A stretch of DNA of 15,670 nt. Origin: Acidobacteriota bacterium (GTDB taxonomy: Bacteria; Acidobacteriota; UBA890; WLXD01). The stretch is from contig JACZXM010000019.1 of the NCBI GenBank assembly GCA_022571615.1, positions 1 to 15,670 of the forward strand, given 5' to 3'. The position numbers were made by a program, and so were the translations under genes. Shown piece by piece: positions 1-7,817 of this stretch (positions are counted from its first letter, which is position 1; the number at the start of each line of letters is the position of its first letter). The notes below the pieces were generated by a model. That model was not told where the DNA came from and searched no databases. It saw nothing but the letters and a program-made list of their open reading frames with translations.

Positions 1-1097
1 TGCCGGTACACGATCGGATCGCCCTGTTCGTTCGTAAATACCGCCGCGCGAGGCACCGAGATCACGTCCTCGAGGTCCTGGAGCAACAACGTCGCGCGCA
101 CGCGCTGGCCCGGTTTCATACGCTCGGGATCGGTGAAGGCGAGCTGCAGCTCGACCTCGAAATATTGCACCGGTGACCAGCGCGTGCGGCGCTTGGCCAC
201 CGCTGCGACGCGACGTACGGTGGCATCGATGCGGTCCTCCGGATGCGCCTCCAGTCGTACCCGCACCGGGGTCCCAACCTCGACGCCGCCCGCATCGGCC
301 TCCAGAACGAAGAGCTGCACCTTCATCGCCCCGAGCTCCGGAATCTCCGCCAACCCCATGCCGGGCCATACCATCTGGCCGATGCTCGGGGGCTCGCCCC
401 AATCGCGGCGAAGCACGAAGATGCCGGCGTGGGGAGCACGCACTTCGAGCTCGCGCAGCCCCGCTTCGGCCTTGTCGATAGCCAGCTGAGCGCGGCGCTT
501 CTCGAGATCGAGCAGCTGGATCTCCACCTTCCCCAGACCGTCCCGAATCGTGCGCGCCTTCTTGGCATGGCGCTTGCGCTCGATTGCGAGCTTTTCGTCG
601 ATGGCCGACTCGATGATCTCGTTGCGACCGAAGATCTCCTCATCGGTGCTCTGGAACTCCTGGGCGTGCCGGAGCTGCAAGTCCGCCAGCTCGGCATCGC
701 GCTCGAGGTTGTCGAGAGTCGTATCCTGCTCGATCCCCTTTTTCCGCACCTGTTGCTCGGCTTTGGCGCGGTCGGATTCACCGCCGTGGAGCTCCTTTTC
801 CATGTCGGTCGGATCGAAGCGCACCACCACCTGGTCCTTCTCGACATAGGAGCCTTCGGTCGCCAGCCAGGCGATCTTCATCGGTTCCCGCGCGCCCCCC
901 GGAGTGCCAAGCACCGTGGCGTGCTCGGCAACCAAGATCCCCTCCGCCTCGACGCGGTGGAGGAATCGGCCTCGCTTCACCTCGTACAAGGGCAGCGTCT
1001 CCGCCGAGCTCCAGGCACGAAAGCCAAACCCGACGGCCGCCGCTGAGCCCAGAACCAGCACGAGGACAAGCGCCAGATTTCGCATTCGGAGTCTCAT
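1..1097 (-). CDS. HlyD/MacA-type periplasmic adaptor (membrane fusion protein), third of three; 3' end beyond window
   Basis: This is a predicted membrane fusion protein that would bridge an inner-membrane transporter and an outer-membrane channel. My own translation gives 365 residues before the window edge. A short basic N-terminus (MRLRMRN) precedes one hydrophobic segment at about residues 7-25, which is an uncleaved anchor or signal. Next come a lipoyl-like half domain, a charged alpha-helical hairpin at about 105-215, the second lipoyl half (VRAPHAGIFVLRR) and a beta-barrel portion with LEAHPED and the family-typical MKPGQRVRATL. The end, VPRAAVFTNEQGDPIVYR, is the start of the membrane-proximal domain, so about 50 residues are probably missing. 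The ATG overlaps the previous gene's TGA (ATGA), which fixes the start and implies translational coupling; no strong Shine-Dalgarno precedes it. It has no cysteine in the visible part. The family call is secure; the substrate and partner pump are unknown. Confidence 0.88.
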   Translation of the reverse strand, partial: MRLRMRNLALVLVLVLGSAAAVGFGFRAWSSAETLPLYEVKRGRFLHRVEAEGILVAEHATVLGTPGGAREPMKIAWLATEGSYVEKDQVVVRFDPTDMEKELHGGESDRAKAEQQVRKKGIEQDTTLDNLERDAELADLQLRHAQEFQSTDEEIFGRNEIIESAIDEKLAIERKRHAKKARTIRDGLGKVEIQLLDLEKRRAQLAIDKAEAGLRELEVRAPHAGIFVLRRDWGEPPSIGQMVWPGMGLAEIPELGAMKVQLFVLEADAGGVEVGTPVRVRLEAHPEDRIDATVRRVAAVAKRRTRWSPVQYFEVELQLAFTDPERMKPGQRVRATLLLQDLEDVISVPRAAVFTNEQGDPIVYR

Positions 1098-2347
1098 GTC
1101 CGTGGGTCGCTCTCGGCAACCAGGTCGCCAACCTCGAGTCCCTCGAGCACTTGGACGACCTCGCTGTTGCGCCGGCCAAGAACAACGGGGACCCTCTCGT
1201 AGCCCAGCAACGCCCGCCGGAACACCACCGGCCCGGCGCCAGTCGGGAACACCGCATGGATCGGGATCATCAGCGCACCGGCAATCCGTTCGGCCTCGAG
1301 GGTGCCGCGGAACCGCATCCCCGGCCGCATCCGCTCGGTGTCGGTCTCGTCCAGCTTCAGATCGAGGCGCACGACCTTGAGTGGATTGCGCGACGAACGC
1401 TTGCGTTGGACGGTGCGCCAGATCGATTCGACCGTGGCCGTGTACTCGATGTCGGGATGGGCGTCGAGCCGCAGGCTCACCGCCTGGCCAGTCCGGAGAC
1501 GGCCGGCATCGGCCTCGTCTACCTCGGCCTTGGCCATCATCGCGTTCAGATTCGGCAACTCGACGATCTTCTCGTGTTGCCAGGCGGAGTCCCCGACCTT
1601 CTTCTTGTCGCCACGCCAATTGGTGACATAGATCACCGTGCCCGGACGCGGCGCCTTGACCATCATCTGCTCGATCGTGGCCTGGGTCTTGCGAACGAGG
1701 CGCACGGCACGCTGTTTCTGCGCCACCAAGGCGGCACGCTGTGACTCGCTCACTATCCTGGCCGCGTCCAGCTGCCCTCGCAGGCTCTTGACTTCCATTC
1801 CCGCCAGCCCCAGGTCGAGGCGCGTCTTGTGTGCCGCGGTGGCCGAACGCAGGTCCTCGGGCATCTGGTCCTTGAGCTCCGCCTTGGCGAGCTTGGCCTC
1901 GGCCTCGGCAAGCCGGAGTTCCAGGTTCATCGTTCTCTGCGCCTGGTCGGCATCGAGCTTCTCTATGTTCTTGCCCGCCTTCTCGGCTTCGTTCTGGAGT
2001 GTCAGGAGACGACGATCCAGCGCCGAGGTGTCGAATCCGAGCACCGGGACCCCCTCCTCCACCTCGGTGCCTTCCGGTGCCATGTAACGGATCTTGAAGT
2101 CGAAAATGCCCTCCGCCAGCGGCGGACTGAGCATGCTCGAGTCCCGCGACCCCAGCGTTCCTTCGACCTCGACGCCAATCACGAGATCGCCGCGCTCGAC
2201 GGCGGCCCAGACGATCTCGGCGTTCCCACCCAAAGCCGAGGAAAGCCACCACACCCCTCCAACGAGCGCCGACCCAGCGGGAATCAGCCATCGCCCCAGC
2301 GCCCGGCGCCGGCGAGGCGTCACGGTAGGGGAGTGCTCACGCGTCAT
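1094..2347 (-). CDS. HlyD/MacA-type periplasmic adaptor (membrane fusion protein), second of three
   Basis: This predicted 417-residue adaptor is the middle gene of the trio. A basic N-terminus (RRRRALGRW) leads into one hydrophobic segment at about residues 18-38, anchoring it in the inner membrane with the rest periplasmic. The order is lipoyl half (GTEVEEGVPVLGFD), a long helical hairpin at about 105-235 rich in Ala, Glu, Lys and Gln, second lipoyl half (VKAPRPGTVIYVTNW), beta-barrel with LDAHPD and MRPGMRFRGTL, and a complete membrane-proximal domain ending in VLEGLEVGDLVAES, a MacA/RND-adaptor signature. I chose the ATG at 2347 because it overlaps the upstream stop as ATGA and has GGAG nearby. 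An in-frame extension to 2398 would run back into the upstream gene and is unlikely. It contains no cysteine. Motifs shared with both neighbours point to tandem duplication followed by strong divergence. Confidence 0.9.
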   Translation of the reverse strand: MTREHSPTVTPRRRRALGRWLIPAGSALVGGVWWLSSALGGNAEIVWAAVERGDLVIGVEVEGTLGSRDSSMLSPPLAEGIFDFKIRYMAPEGTEVEEGVPVLGFDTSALDRRLLTLQNEAEKAGKNIEKLDADQAQRTMNLELRLAEAEAKLAKAELKDQMPEDLRSATAAHKTRLDLGLAGMEVKSLRGQLDAARIVSESQRAALVAQKQRAVRLVRKTQATIEQMMVKAPRPGTVIYVTNWRGDKKKVGDSAWQHEKIVELPNLNAMMAKAEVDEADAGRLRTGQAVSLRLDAHPDIEYTATVESIWRTVQRKRSSRNPLKVVRLDLKLDETDTERMRPGMRFRGTLEAERIAGALMIPIHAVFPTGAGPVVFRRALLGYERVPVVLGRRNSEVVQVLEGLEVGDLVAESDPRT

Positions 2348-3597
2348 CGGTCTATCTCCGGACCCGTGCCGGCCGACGTGTCCTGCTCGATCACGCACTC
2401 CAGTGCGTTGCAGGGGCCGATCGTCACCTCTGTCACGTCACCATTGGCGAGCCGGAGCAGGACCCCTTCGTCGGTGAAGGTGAGCGCTGAGCGAGCCGCC
2501 AACATCGCGTCGGCGCGTTGTTGTGTCCGCACCGCGACCTTGACCGACATCCCAGGACGCATGATCTGCGGGTCGTTCTCCTCTAGATCGACGCGCACCG
2601 AGAAACGGCGCCGCAAAGAACGAAAGCTCGCCTCCTGGGCTACCGGGCTGACGGAGACGACGGCACAGGGAAACTCTCGTTCCGGGTAGGCGTCGAGCGT
2701 GCACACCGCCGGCATCCCTACGGCGATCTTGCCGTCATCGACATCCGACAGACCCGCGGCCACCATCATCTTGGACAGGTCTGGGATCTCCATCACCCGC
2801 GACCCCACCGAGATCGTGTCCCCGACCTGGAACTTCCGGCCCTCACGCCGGTTCTCCGACGTCACCGCGATACCGGCCCGCGGCGCCCGCAGGACCATGG
2901 TCGCGATCGCCTGCCGCGCCTCGCGCACCTCGCGCTCGGTGCGGGCGATCTCGATGCGGGCGATCTCGATCTCCGCTGCGGAGGAACGCTGATAGCCCTG
3001 CAGATCGGCGGCTGCCTTGTCGTAGGCCACCTGTGCCTGTGCGAACCTCAGCTGAATTTCCTGGTACTCCTTGCGGTTCTGGAGATCCTCCGGCACGCCG
3101 GCATCGATCTCCGCCTTCTGCAGCGCCACCCGCGCCTGCGCCACGGCGAACGTTTTCTGCGCCACTTGGCCGGTGATCTCGGCCCGCTTGCTGTCGAGCT
3201 GGTTGATCGCTTGCTCCTGCGACGTGACCTTGCTGTCGAGCTCGCCGGCGATCTCGGCGGTGTCGAGCTCGACCAGGCGGTCGCCCTCGGCAACGGCTGC
3301 TCCGTCATCGACCATCCAACGAATCGTGGTCTGCCACCTCGGCAGCCGCGGCACAATGATCTTCTCGCCATGGACTGCCTGCAGCTCTCCCGTCAGCAGC
3401 AGGAGGCTGCGGAACTCGCCGCGCCGGAGCGTGTCTGCCGTGCCCGCGACCGGTTGCACACGATCGACAGCAGTCTCGGCTTCGGCGGCAGGTCCATTGG
3501 CGCAGGCAAGGCTCAACCCGACGGCAGCACAGGCTACGCTAGCAAGTGCGTGTCGCGCCCTGCGGTGGAGCTTGTCGCGCATTTTGGCTGGATTCAC
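2344..3597 (-). CDS. HlyD/MacA-type periplasmic adaptor, predicted lipoprotein, first of three
   Basis: This is the first gene of the adaptor operon, 417 residues from the chosen GTG. Unlike the other two, it has a basic n-region, a hydrophobic stretch (ALASVACAAVGLSLAC) and a lipobox-like LSLAC with Cys32, so it is probably a lipid-anchored periplasmic protein. It then has a lipoyl half (DGAAVAEGDRLVELD), a long helical hairpin at about 105-235, second lipoyl half (VLRAPRAGIAVTSENR), beta-barrel with LDAYPER and MRPGMSVKVAV, and a shorter C-terminal domain. The mature part has four further cysteines in two close pairs (299/311 and 396/401), while its neighbours have none. The GTG at 3597 has AAGGGG six bases upstream. 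Alternatives are ATG 3582 (weak ribosome site), ATG 3639 and GTG 3666. The gene faces away from a LytS/LytTR pair, which suggests control by it. Family is secure; start and partner are less so. Confidence 0.87.
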   Translation of the reverse strand: MNPAKMRDKLHRRARHALASVACAAVGLSLACANGPAAEAETAVDRVQPVAGTADTLRRGEFRSLLLLTGELQAVHGEKIIVPRLPRWQTTIRWMVDDGAAVAEGDRLVELDTAEIAGELDSKVTSQEQAINQLDSKRAEITGQVAQKTFAVAQARVALQKAEIDAGVPEDLQNRKEYQEIQLRFAQAQVAYDKAAADLQGYQRSSAAEIEIARIEIARTEREVREARQAIATMVLRAPRAGIAVTSENRREGRKFQVGDTISVGSRVMEIPDLSKMMVAAGLSDVDDGKIAVGMPAVCTLDAYPEREFPCAVVSVSPVAQEASFRSLRRRFSVRVDLEENDPQIMRPGMSVKVAVRTQQRADAMLAARSALTFTDEGVLLRLANGDVTEVTIGPCNALECVIEQDTSAGTGPEIDR

Positions 3598-3603
3598 GCG
3601 GTG

Positions 3604-3609
3604 CCCCTT
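3604..3609 (-). promoter_or_regulatory. Ribosome binding site for the lipoprotein adaptor
   Basis: AAGGGG on the minus strand lies six bases before the GTG at 3597. It is the best Shine-Dalgarno near any of the candidate starts (3582, 3597, 3639, 3666) and decides the chosen start. Confidence 0.5.
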
Positions 3610-3864
3610 CGGGGCCGGGGCGGGGAACGTCCAGGTCATTCTCTCGCTTTGATGGTGCCGGCGCACGTCCGGTTGGCAAGTTGGCGCTGAAGCCTCTAAT
3701 TATTGTATTGATAAGCGCCGGGGACACCATTCTCCGATCAACAACGGCACGTTTCCACCACCGCCGGTGCATTCCGTCGTCGCATCCGGCTTCCGATCCG
3801 CTCCGCTTACCCGTTCGTCGGGGTGCTCTGTCCTCAGCGCGCGGCGATCTCTACACTTGCCGGG
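3610..3864. promoter_or_regulatory. Divergent control region between adaptor operon and two-component genes
   Basis: This gap separates the minus-strand adaptor operon from the plus-strand LytS gene and must contain promoters for both. It holds an 18-base AT-rich island (3697-3714), which stands out in GC-rich surroundings and could supply -10 elements. The island is flanked by a six-base inverted repeat, GGCGCT at 3683-3688 and AGCGCC at 3714-3719. A direct repeat of GTTGGC occurs at 3672-3677 and 3680-3685. LytTR regulators usually bind paired direct repeats, so these are operator candidates, but I see no clear match to a LytTR consensus. No ORF here looks coding. Confidence 0.45.
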
Positions 3865-5028
3865 ATGGTAGAGGCAACACAGAAGACGATCATCCGCAAG
3901 GCGATCCCGGACGGGCGACGCGATCTGGCGATCGTCCTGAGGGTCCTGGGACGCGTGAATGTGCTCGTTGTGCCGTTGCTGGCACTGGTGATTTTCGCCA
4001 CCTCGATGCCGCGTGGACCCGGTAACCTGCTGCGCATCCTGGCGGTGGCGGCGGGGCTCAGTAACCTGACCTGCGTCGCCATCGCAGCGGTGTTCCTGCT
4101 GGGCCGTCGCATGGTGCGCGCGCCGGGCACGGCGCACGAGGTCCTGGCGCTGGTGTTGCCGAGCCTGCCAACGCTGGTGCTGACCTCGATGTCCCTTCAC
4201 GCCGTCCTGGGAATGATCGGCCGCTGGGGCCTGATTCCCGCCGATACCGGGCTCGCTGCCTATTCCATCCCGCGGCTGCTCAGCGTCACAGCTCCGATCG
4301 CCTTGTTGTTCGGCGCCGGACTCTGGCGGGCGGCGGCAGAGCAGCAGCGCATCGATCACGCCCTTGCCGCCTTGCATGCGTCGCGCCTGCGACAGCGTGA
4401 CTTGTCGCTGCAGCGTCAGACGGCCGAGATGGCCCGACTCCGATCCCTTGTCCGACCGCATTTCCTATTCAATGCTCTGAACACCTTGACCGCCCTGATT
4501 CGCGAGGATCCCGAGCGAGCCGAGAGCATGACCCTGGCGCTGTCACGCCACTTCCGACAGGCGCTTCAGGTCGGCGAGGCCGAGACCGTTTCCCTGCGCA
4601 GCGAGCTCGATGCCGCCGCCGACTATCTAAGCATCGAGCAACACCGGTTCGGTGACCAGCTCTGGTCTCGCATCGACTGTCCCGACGAGCTGGCCGGGAT
4701 CGCGCTGCCGGGCATGCTTCTGCTGCCGCTGGTCGAAAACGCGGTCAAGCATGGCGCTTCGCAATCGGAGGGTCGCGGCGAGGTCGAGATCCTGGTGCGA
4801 GCCGAGGGCGACACCGTACGGATCGAGATCCGCGACAACGGTCCGGGGTTCGCCTCCGCTTCCCGAGCGGACGAACCGGTTGGCTCAGAGGGCGGCAGCG
4901 GAATGCGACTTGTGCGCGAGCAACTGGCGCTCCATTACAAGGGGCGCGCGCTGCTGGGCGCGCTGCGCGACGAAACCCTGCAACGGACGATCGTTGTGCT
5001 GGAGCTACCGTGCGAGGAGCTTCGATGA
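3865..5028 (+). CDS. LytS/YehU-type sensor histidine kinase (His_kinase + HATPase_c)
   Basis: This is a membrane sensor kinase that should autophosphorylate and pass phosphate to the regulator encoded next to it. From ATG 3865 it has 387 residues. The N-terminal half carries about four hydrophobic segments (around residues 30-47, 55-80, 95-120 and 135-155) and no recognisable separate sensor domain. The His_kinase box follows, RPHFLFNALNTL, with His199 as the expected phospho-acceptor. The ATPase domain has the N box (PLVENAVKHG), the G1-type DNGPGF and a final GGSGMRL. This arrangement is diagnostic of the LytS/AlgZ/YehU group. A GTG at 3823 would add 14 residues; neither start has a strong ribosome site, and I prefer the ATG. 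The stop overlaps the next ATG (ATGA), so kinase and regulator are coupled. The signal is unknown; the neighbouring adaptor genes suggest an envelope or efflux cue. Confidence 0.93.
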   Translation: MVEATQKTIIRKAIPDGRRDLAIVLRVLGRVNVLVVPLLALVIFATSMPRGPGNLLRILAVAAGLSNLTCVAIAAVFLLGRRMVRAPGTAHEVLALVLPSLPTLVLTSMSLHAVLGMIGRWGLIPADTGLAAYSIPRLLSVTAPIALLFGAGLWRAAAEQQRIDHALAALHASRLRQRDLSLQRQTAEMARLRSLVRPHFLFNALNTLTALIREDPERAESMTLALSRHFRQALQVGEAETVSLRSELDAAADYLSIEQHRFGDQLWSRIDCPDELAGIALPGMLLLPLVENAVKHGASQSEGRGEVEILVRAEGDTVRIEIRDNGPGFASASRADEPVGSEGGSGMRLVREQLALHYKGRALLGALRDETLQRTIVVLELPCEELR

Positions 5029-5789
5029 CACTCCGGGCGGTGATTATCGACGATGAGCCGCCGGCGCGACTGCGGCTGCGCCGGTTGCTGTCGGAGCACC
5101 CGGACGTCGAAATCGTCGGGGAGGCTGGAACCGTCGCCACCGCCACTTCGGTCATTGCCGCTTCCCATCCCGACCTGCTGCTGCTCGACATTCGGCTCCG
5201 CGGTGCGACCGCCTTCGACCTGCTGCGCCAGCTCGAAGAAAGCCCGCTGGTGATATTCACCACCGCTTACGACGAGTTCGCACTCGAGGCGTTCCAGGTA
5301 GCAAGCGTCGATTATCTGCTCAAGCCGGTCGATTCCGAGGGACTCGGACGGGCACTCGAAAAGGTCCGCCGATACCACTCCGGACAGCGCCAGGCGGACC
5401 TCCTCGAGCGAGTACAACGTCTGGTGGAGAGGTCGGCGACTGCCGCTCCCGAGGGGTTCTTGCGCCGGCTGGGCATCCGCATCGGCGACCGTACGTTGGT
5501 GCTGCCGGTCGAAGATGTGACCCACTTCTACGCTCAGGACAAGCTGGTCTATGCCGCCACCACGGCGGCCAAGAGCCACATCGTCGACTTCACCCTGGTG
5601 CAACTGGCCCGTCGGCTCGACCCACGGCAGTTCATCCGCATCCATCGGGCCACCCTGGTCAACATCGACCACGTCCGCGAGATCCAGCGCTGGTTCGGGG
5701 GCCGTTACCGCGTCGTGCTCGGAGATGGAACGCCGCTCGTTGCGAGCCGCAATATGGCGGCCAATCTACGCGCCATCGTGCCCTTCTAG
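5025..5789 (+). CDS. LytTR-family response regulator (REC + LytTR DNA-binding domain)
   Basis: This predicted 254-residue cytoplasmic transcription regulator is the partner of the overlapping LytS kinase. The receiver domain (about 1-120) shows the acidic pair Asp9/Asp10, phospho-acceptor Asp55 in LLLLDIRL, the conserved Thr near 80 and Lys100 in LLKPVD. After a charged linker, residues about 148-250 form a LytTR domain, recognised by the phrases VEDVTHFYAQDKLVYA, FIRIHRATLVNIDHV and ending NLRAIVPF. The ATG at 5025 is chosen because it overlaps the kinase stop and follows GAGGAG; an in-frame start at 5010 lies inside the kinase gene. LytTR proteins bind promoter direct repeats. The nearby targets most likely to be controlled are its own operon and the divergent adaptor operon, but this is inferred from position only. 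Confidence 0.95.
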   Translation: MTLRAVIIDDEPPARLRLRRLLSEHPDVEIVGEAGTVATATSVIAASHPDLLLLDIRLRGATAFDLLRQLEESPLVIFTTAYDEFALEAFQVASVDYLLKPVDSEGLGRALEKVRRYHSGQRQADLLERVQRLVERSATAAPEGFLRRLGIRIGDRTLVLPVEDVTHFYAQDKLVYAATTAAKSHIVDFTLVQLARRLDPRQFIRIHRATLVNIDHVREIQRWFGGRYRVVLGDGTPLVASRNMAANLRAIVPF

Positions 5790-5889
5790 CTCGCTGGCCG
5801 TTGTGCGCTCCAACCTCCAGCAGACTTCCTTCTATTGAAGACTCCTCGCCTATCACCAGTCATGGGAGCTGCGTTTCATCACAAACGTG

Positions 5890-6639
5890 TCATAGCTCGG
5901 TCATGCCGCCATCGACGACCAGCTCGTGTCCGAGCACGAACGAAGAGTCGTTCGACGCCAGGAACACCACCGCGTTGGCGATTTCGTCGGCGGCGCCGAA
6001 GCGCTTCATCGGCACGCGCTCGGCAAGGCCCTGCGCCATCTCGTCGAGGGCGTCCTCTGGCAAGCCGAGCCTGCCGAAGATCGGCGTCTCGATCGGACCG
6101 GGGCTGATCGCGTTCACACGGATACCGCGCCCGACGAGCTCGGCCGACAACGTCCGGGCCAGCGAGCGAAGGGCTGCCTTCGTCGCCGAGTAGACGCTGG
6201 TGTTGGCGTCGCCCAACTGGTTGGCGACCGAAGTGTTCAAGACGATCGCGGCGCCATCCTTGAGCAGCGGCAACGACTTCTGCACCGTGAAGTAGGCGCC
6301 TTTCACGTTAACGTCGAACTGGAAGTCGAAATCCTCCTCGTCGACGGCTTCGAAGGGTCGAAAATTGGCGACCCCGGCATTGACAAACAGCAGGTCGATG
6401 GCCCCGAGCTGGTCGCGTACCGTCGCGTACAAGCGGTCGAGATCCTCGAGGTTCCGGACGTCGCCCTGAACGCCGATGGCCTCATCGCCGAGTTGCTCAA
6501 GCGCCGCGCCGAGTGTCTCGGGATCGCGACCCATGATGGCAACGCGGGCGCCCTGATCGACAAACGCCTGCGCCGTAGCCAGCCCGATACCGCTGTTGCC
6601 GCCAGTTATGACTGCTACTTTTCCGTCCAGTTTGCCCAT
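5890..6639 (-). CDS. Classical SDR family NAD(P)-dependent oxidoreductase
   Basis: This is a cytoplasmic short-chain dehydrogenase/reductase of 249 residues, the usual size for a classical SDR. The Rossmann glycine motif is TGGNSGIG (residues 12-19), followed by GD at 59-60, NAG at 87-89, and the active-site set Asn111, Ser137, Tyr150 and Lys154 (YSATK). SPGPIETP at about 179-186 is the usual cofactor-side loop, and the C-terminus VVDGGMTEL is typical. All catalytic residues are present, so it should be an active oxidoreductase, but the substrate cannot be read from sequence. The ATG at 6639 is preceded by AGGAGAA; an upstream in-frame extension to 6702 lacks such support. It lies 74 bases downstream of the NmrA-like gene on the same strand, so the two may be co-transcribed. 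It converges with the LytTR gene. Confidence 0.93.
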   Translation of the reverse strand: MGKLDGKVAVITGGNSGIGLATAQAFVDQGARVAIMGRDPETLGAALEQLGDEAIGVQGDVRNLEDLDRLYATVRDQLGAIDLLFVNAGVANFRPFEAVDEEDFDFQFDVNVKGAYFTVQKSLPLLKDGAAIVLNTSVANQLGDANTSVYSATKAALRSLARTLSAELVGRGIRVNAISPGPIETPIFGRLGLPEDALDEMAQGLAERVPMKRFGAADEIANAVVFLASNDSSFVLGHELVVDGGMTEL

Positions 6640-6713
6640 TGACAGTTCTCCTGTGCTGGTCGGGTGAACGACCCTCCGGATGCGGGAGAAAGGAGGGTTC
6701 AAAGTACTACGCG

Positions 6714-7670
6714 CTACTCGATCGGTATCTGGTCCGCGTTCTCGGCCAGCCAGCCGGCGAAAGTCTGCAGTGCCGGGTTGAGCTGGCGAGATTGCTCGAT
6801 GCTGCGCGCGCCGCAGAAGTCGTCGTTGAAATCGCGCTTGAACTGGAACATGTTGCCGAGATCTTCGGCGCCGGGAAAGTCGAAGCCCCGGTAGACCTCC
6901 GGCGGCACGTCGTTGTAGCGCACCTCGAAGCCGAGTGCTTCGCCAAGCGCCGCGGCCATCTCGGTACCGGTCAAGTGCTGTCCGGCGATGCCCACCGTCT
7001 TGCCGATCAGCGCGTCTCCCTGCTTGAAGATGCCGAACGCGCAGCGACCGATGTCCTCCGCCGCGATGCCGGGCAATTTCTTGTCACCCATCGGCAGGGT
7101 GAGACCGTAGACGCCGTCGGGCCCCTTCTGCGGCCCCATGCCGAAGTAGATGAAGTTCTCCCAGTAAAACGAAGGCAGCAGGAACGTGGTGGGCACGCCG
7201 AGGTCGATGAAGGTCTGGTTCGCAGCCCCTTTGGCGTCGAAGTGGGGCACCTTGTAGTGGTCCATGAGCGTCGGCATGCGGTCGTCGTCGAGCGGCACCC
7301 AGTCGCGCGTGTCTTCTAGCGTCGACCAGATGGCATGCCGCACGCCGGCGTTCTTGGCCGCCTGCGCCAGGTTGGCCGCCTGCTGCGCTTCCTTCTCGGG
7401 GCTGAAGTGCTCCCAGAAATTGGTCAGGCAGAAGGCGCCGTGAGCGCCCTCGAAGGCGCGCTCGAGACTTTCGACGTCGTCGAGGTCGGCTGCGGTGACG
7501 TCGGCGCCGGCTTCGGCCAGCGCGCTGGCCTTGTCGGACTCGACGTTGCGAGTGATGGCGCGCGCGGTGTACTCACCGCTGTCATCCGCGAGAATGGCGC
7601 GCACCAGCCCACCCCCCTGGGCGCCGGTGGCGCCGGTGACTGCAATGATTGTCTTTTCGCTCATCGGCAT
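6714..7670 (-). CDS. NmrA-like NAD(P)-binding protein (atypical SDR)
   Basis: This is a 318-residue Rossmann-fold protein of the NmrA/HSCARG-like group, which bind NAD(P)H and often act as redox sensors or reductases rather than classical dehydrogenases. The N-terminal IIAVTGATGAQGGGLVRA carries the GxxGxxG motif (residues 13-19). DVTAADLDDVESLERAF and the segment with VGIAGQHLTGTEMAAALGE and the aromatic-rich PSFYWENFIYFG are typical of the family. It lacks the YxxxK active site of classical SDRs in the usual place. The ATG at 7670 has AAGGAG five bases upstream; a second ATG at 7664 would be too far from it. It is the first gene of a probable two-gene unit with the downstream SDR, suggesting a shared stress or detoxification role, which is inference. 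Length and ends look complete. Confidence 0.9.
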   Translation of the reverse strand: MPMSEKTIIAVTGATGAQGGGLVRAILADDSGEYTARAITRNVESDKASALAEAGADVTAADLDDVESLERAFEGAHGAFCLTNFWEHFSPEKEAQQAANLAQAAKNAGVRHAIWSTLEDTRDWVPLDDDRMPTLMDHYKVPHFDAKGAANQTFIDLGVPTTFLLPSFYWENFIYFGMGPQKGPDGVYGLTLPMGDKKLPGIAAEDIGRCAFGIFKQGDALIGKTVGIAGQHLTGTEMAAALGEALGFEVRYNDVPPEVYRGFDFPGAEDLGNMFQFKRDFNDDFCGARSIEQSRQLNPALQTFAGWLAENADQIPIE

Positions 7671-7796
7671 GAAAGCTCCTTCTGAATAATGGCTACTGGC
7701 TCTCCAGCGCTTCGATCAAGCGCCGGCCTTTCGGCAATCTGCCAGAGGGCCTCTTCGGGTACCTTCGGGCTCGGCACGAAGTTGGTGATCGGAGGA

Positions 7797-7817
7797 ATCG
7801 AGCGTACTCCGCTCGAT
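7797..7817. repeat. Perfect 8-bp inverted repeat with 5-base loop
   Basis: ATCGAGCG (7797-7804) and CGCTCGAT (7810-7817) flank TACTC. There is no T-tract on either side, so a protein-binding operator is more likely than an intrinsic terminator. It lies 127 bases before the NmrA-like start and about 250 before the kinase start. Confidence 0.55.

Noticed and set aside
243..1046. Long plus-strand open frames opposite the adaptor genes (also 1829-2689 and 3166-3690)
   Set aside because: They are antisense shadows caused by high GC at codon third positions; the minus-strand frames show clear adaptor domains and operon overlaps.
3610..3864. LytTR-box pair as the regulator's binding site
   Set aside because: No pair of sites matching the usual LytTR spacing and core was found by eye; only the shorter GTTGGC tandem is present, so no specific operator is called.
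5790..5889. Possible bidirectional terminator between the convergent LytTR and SDR genes
   Set aside because: The best hairpin (GACTTC with GAAGAC) has a mismatch and no clear T-tract on either strand.
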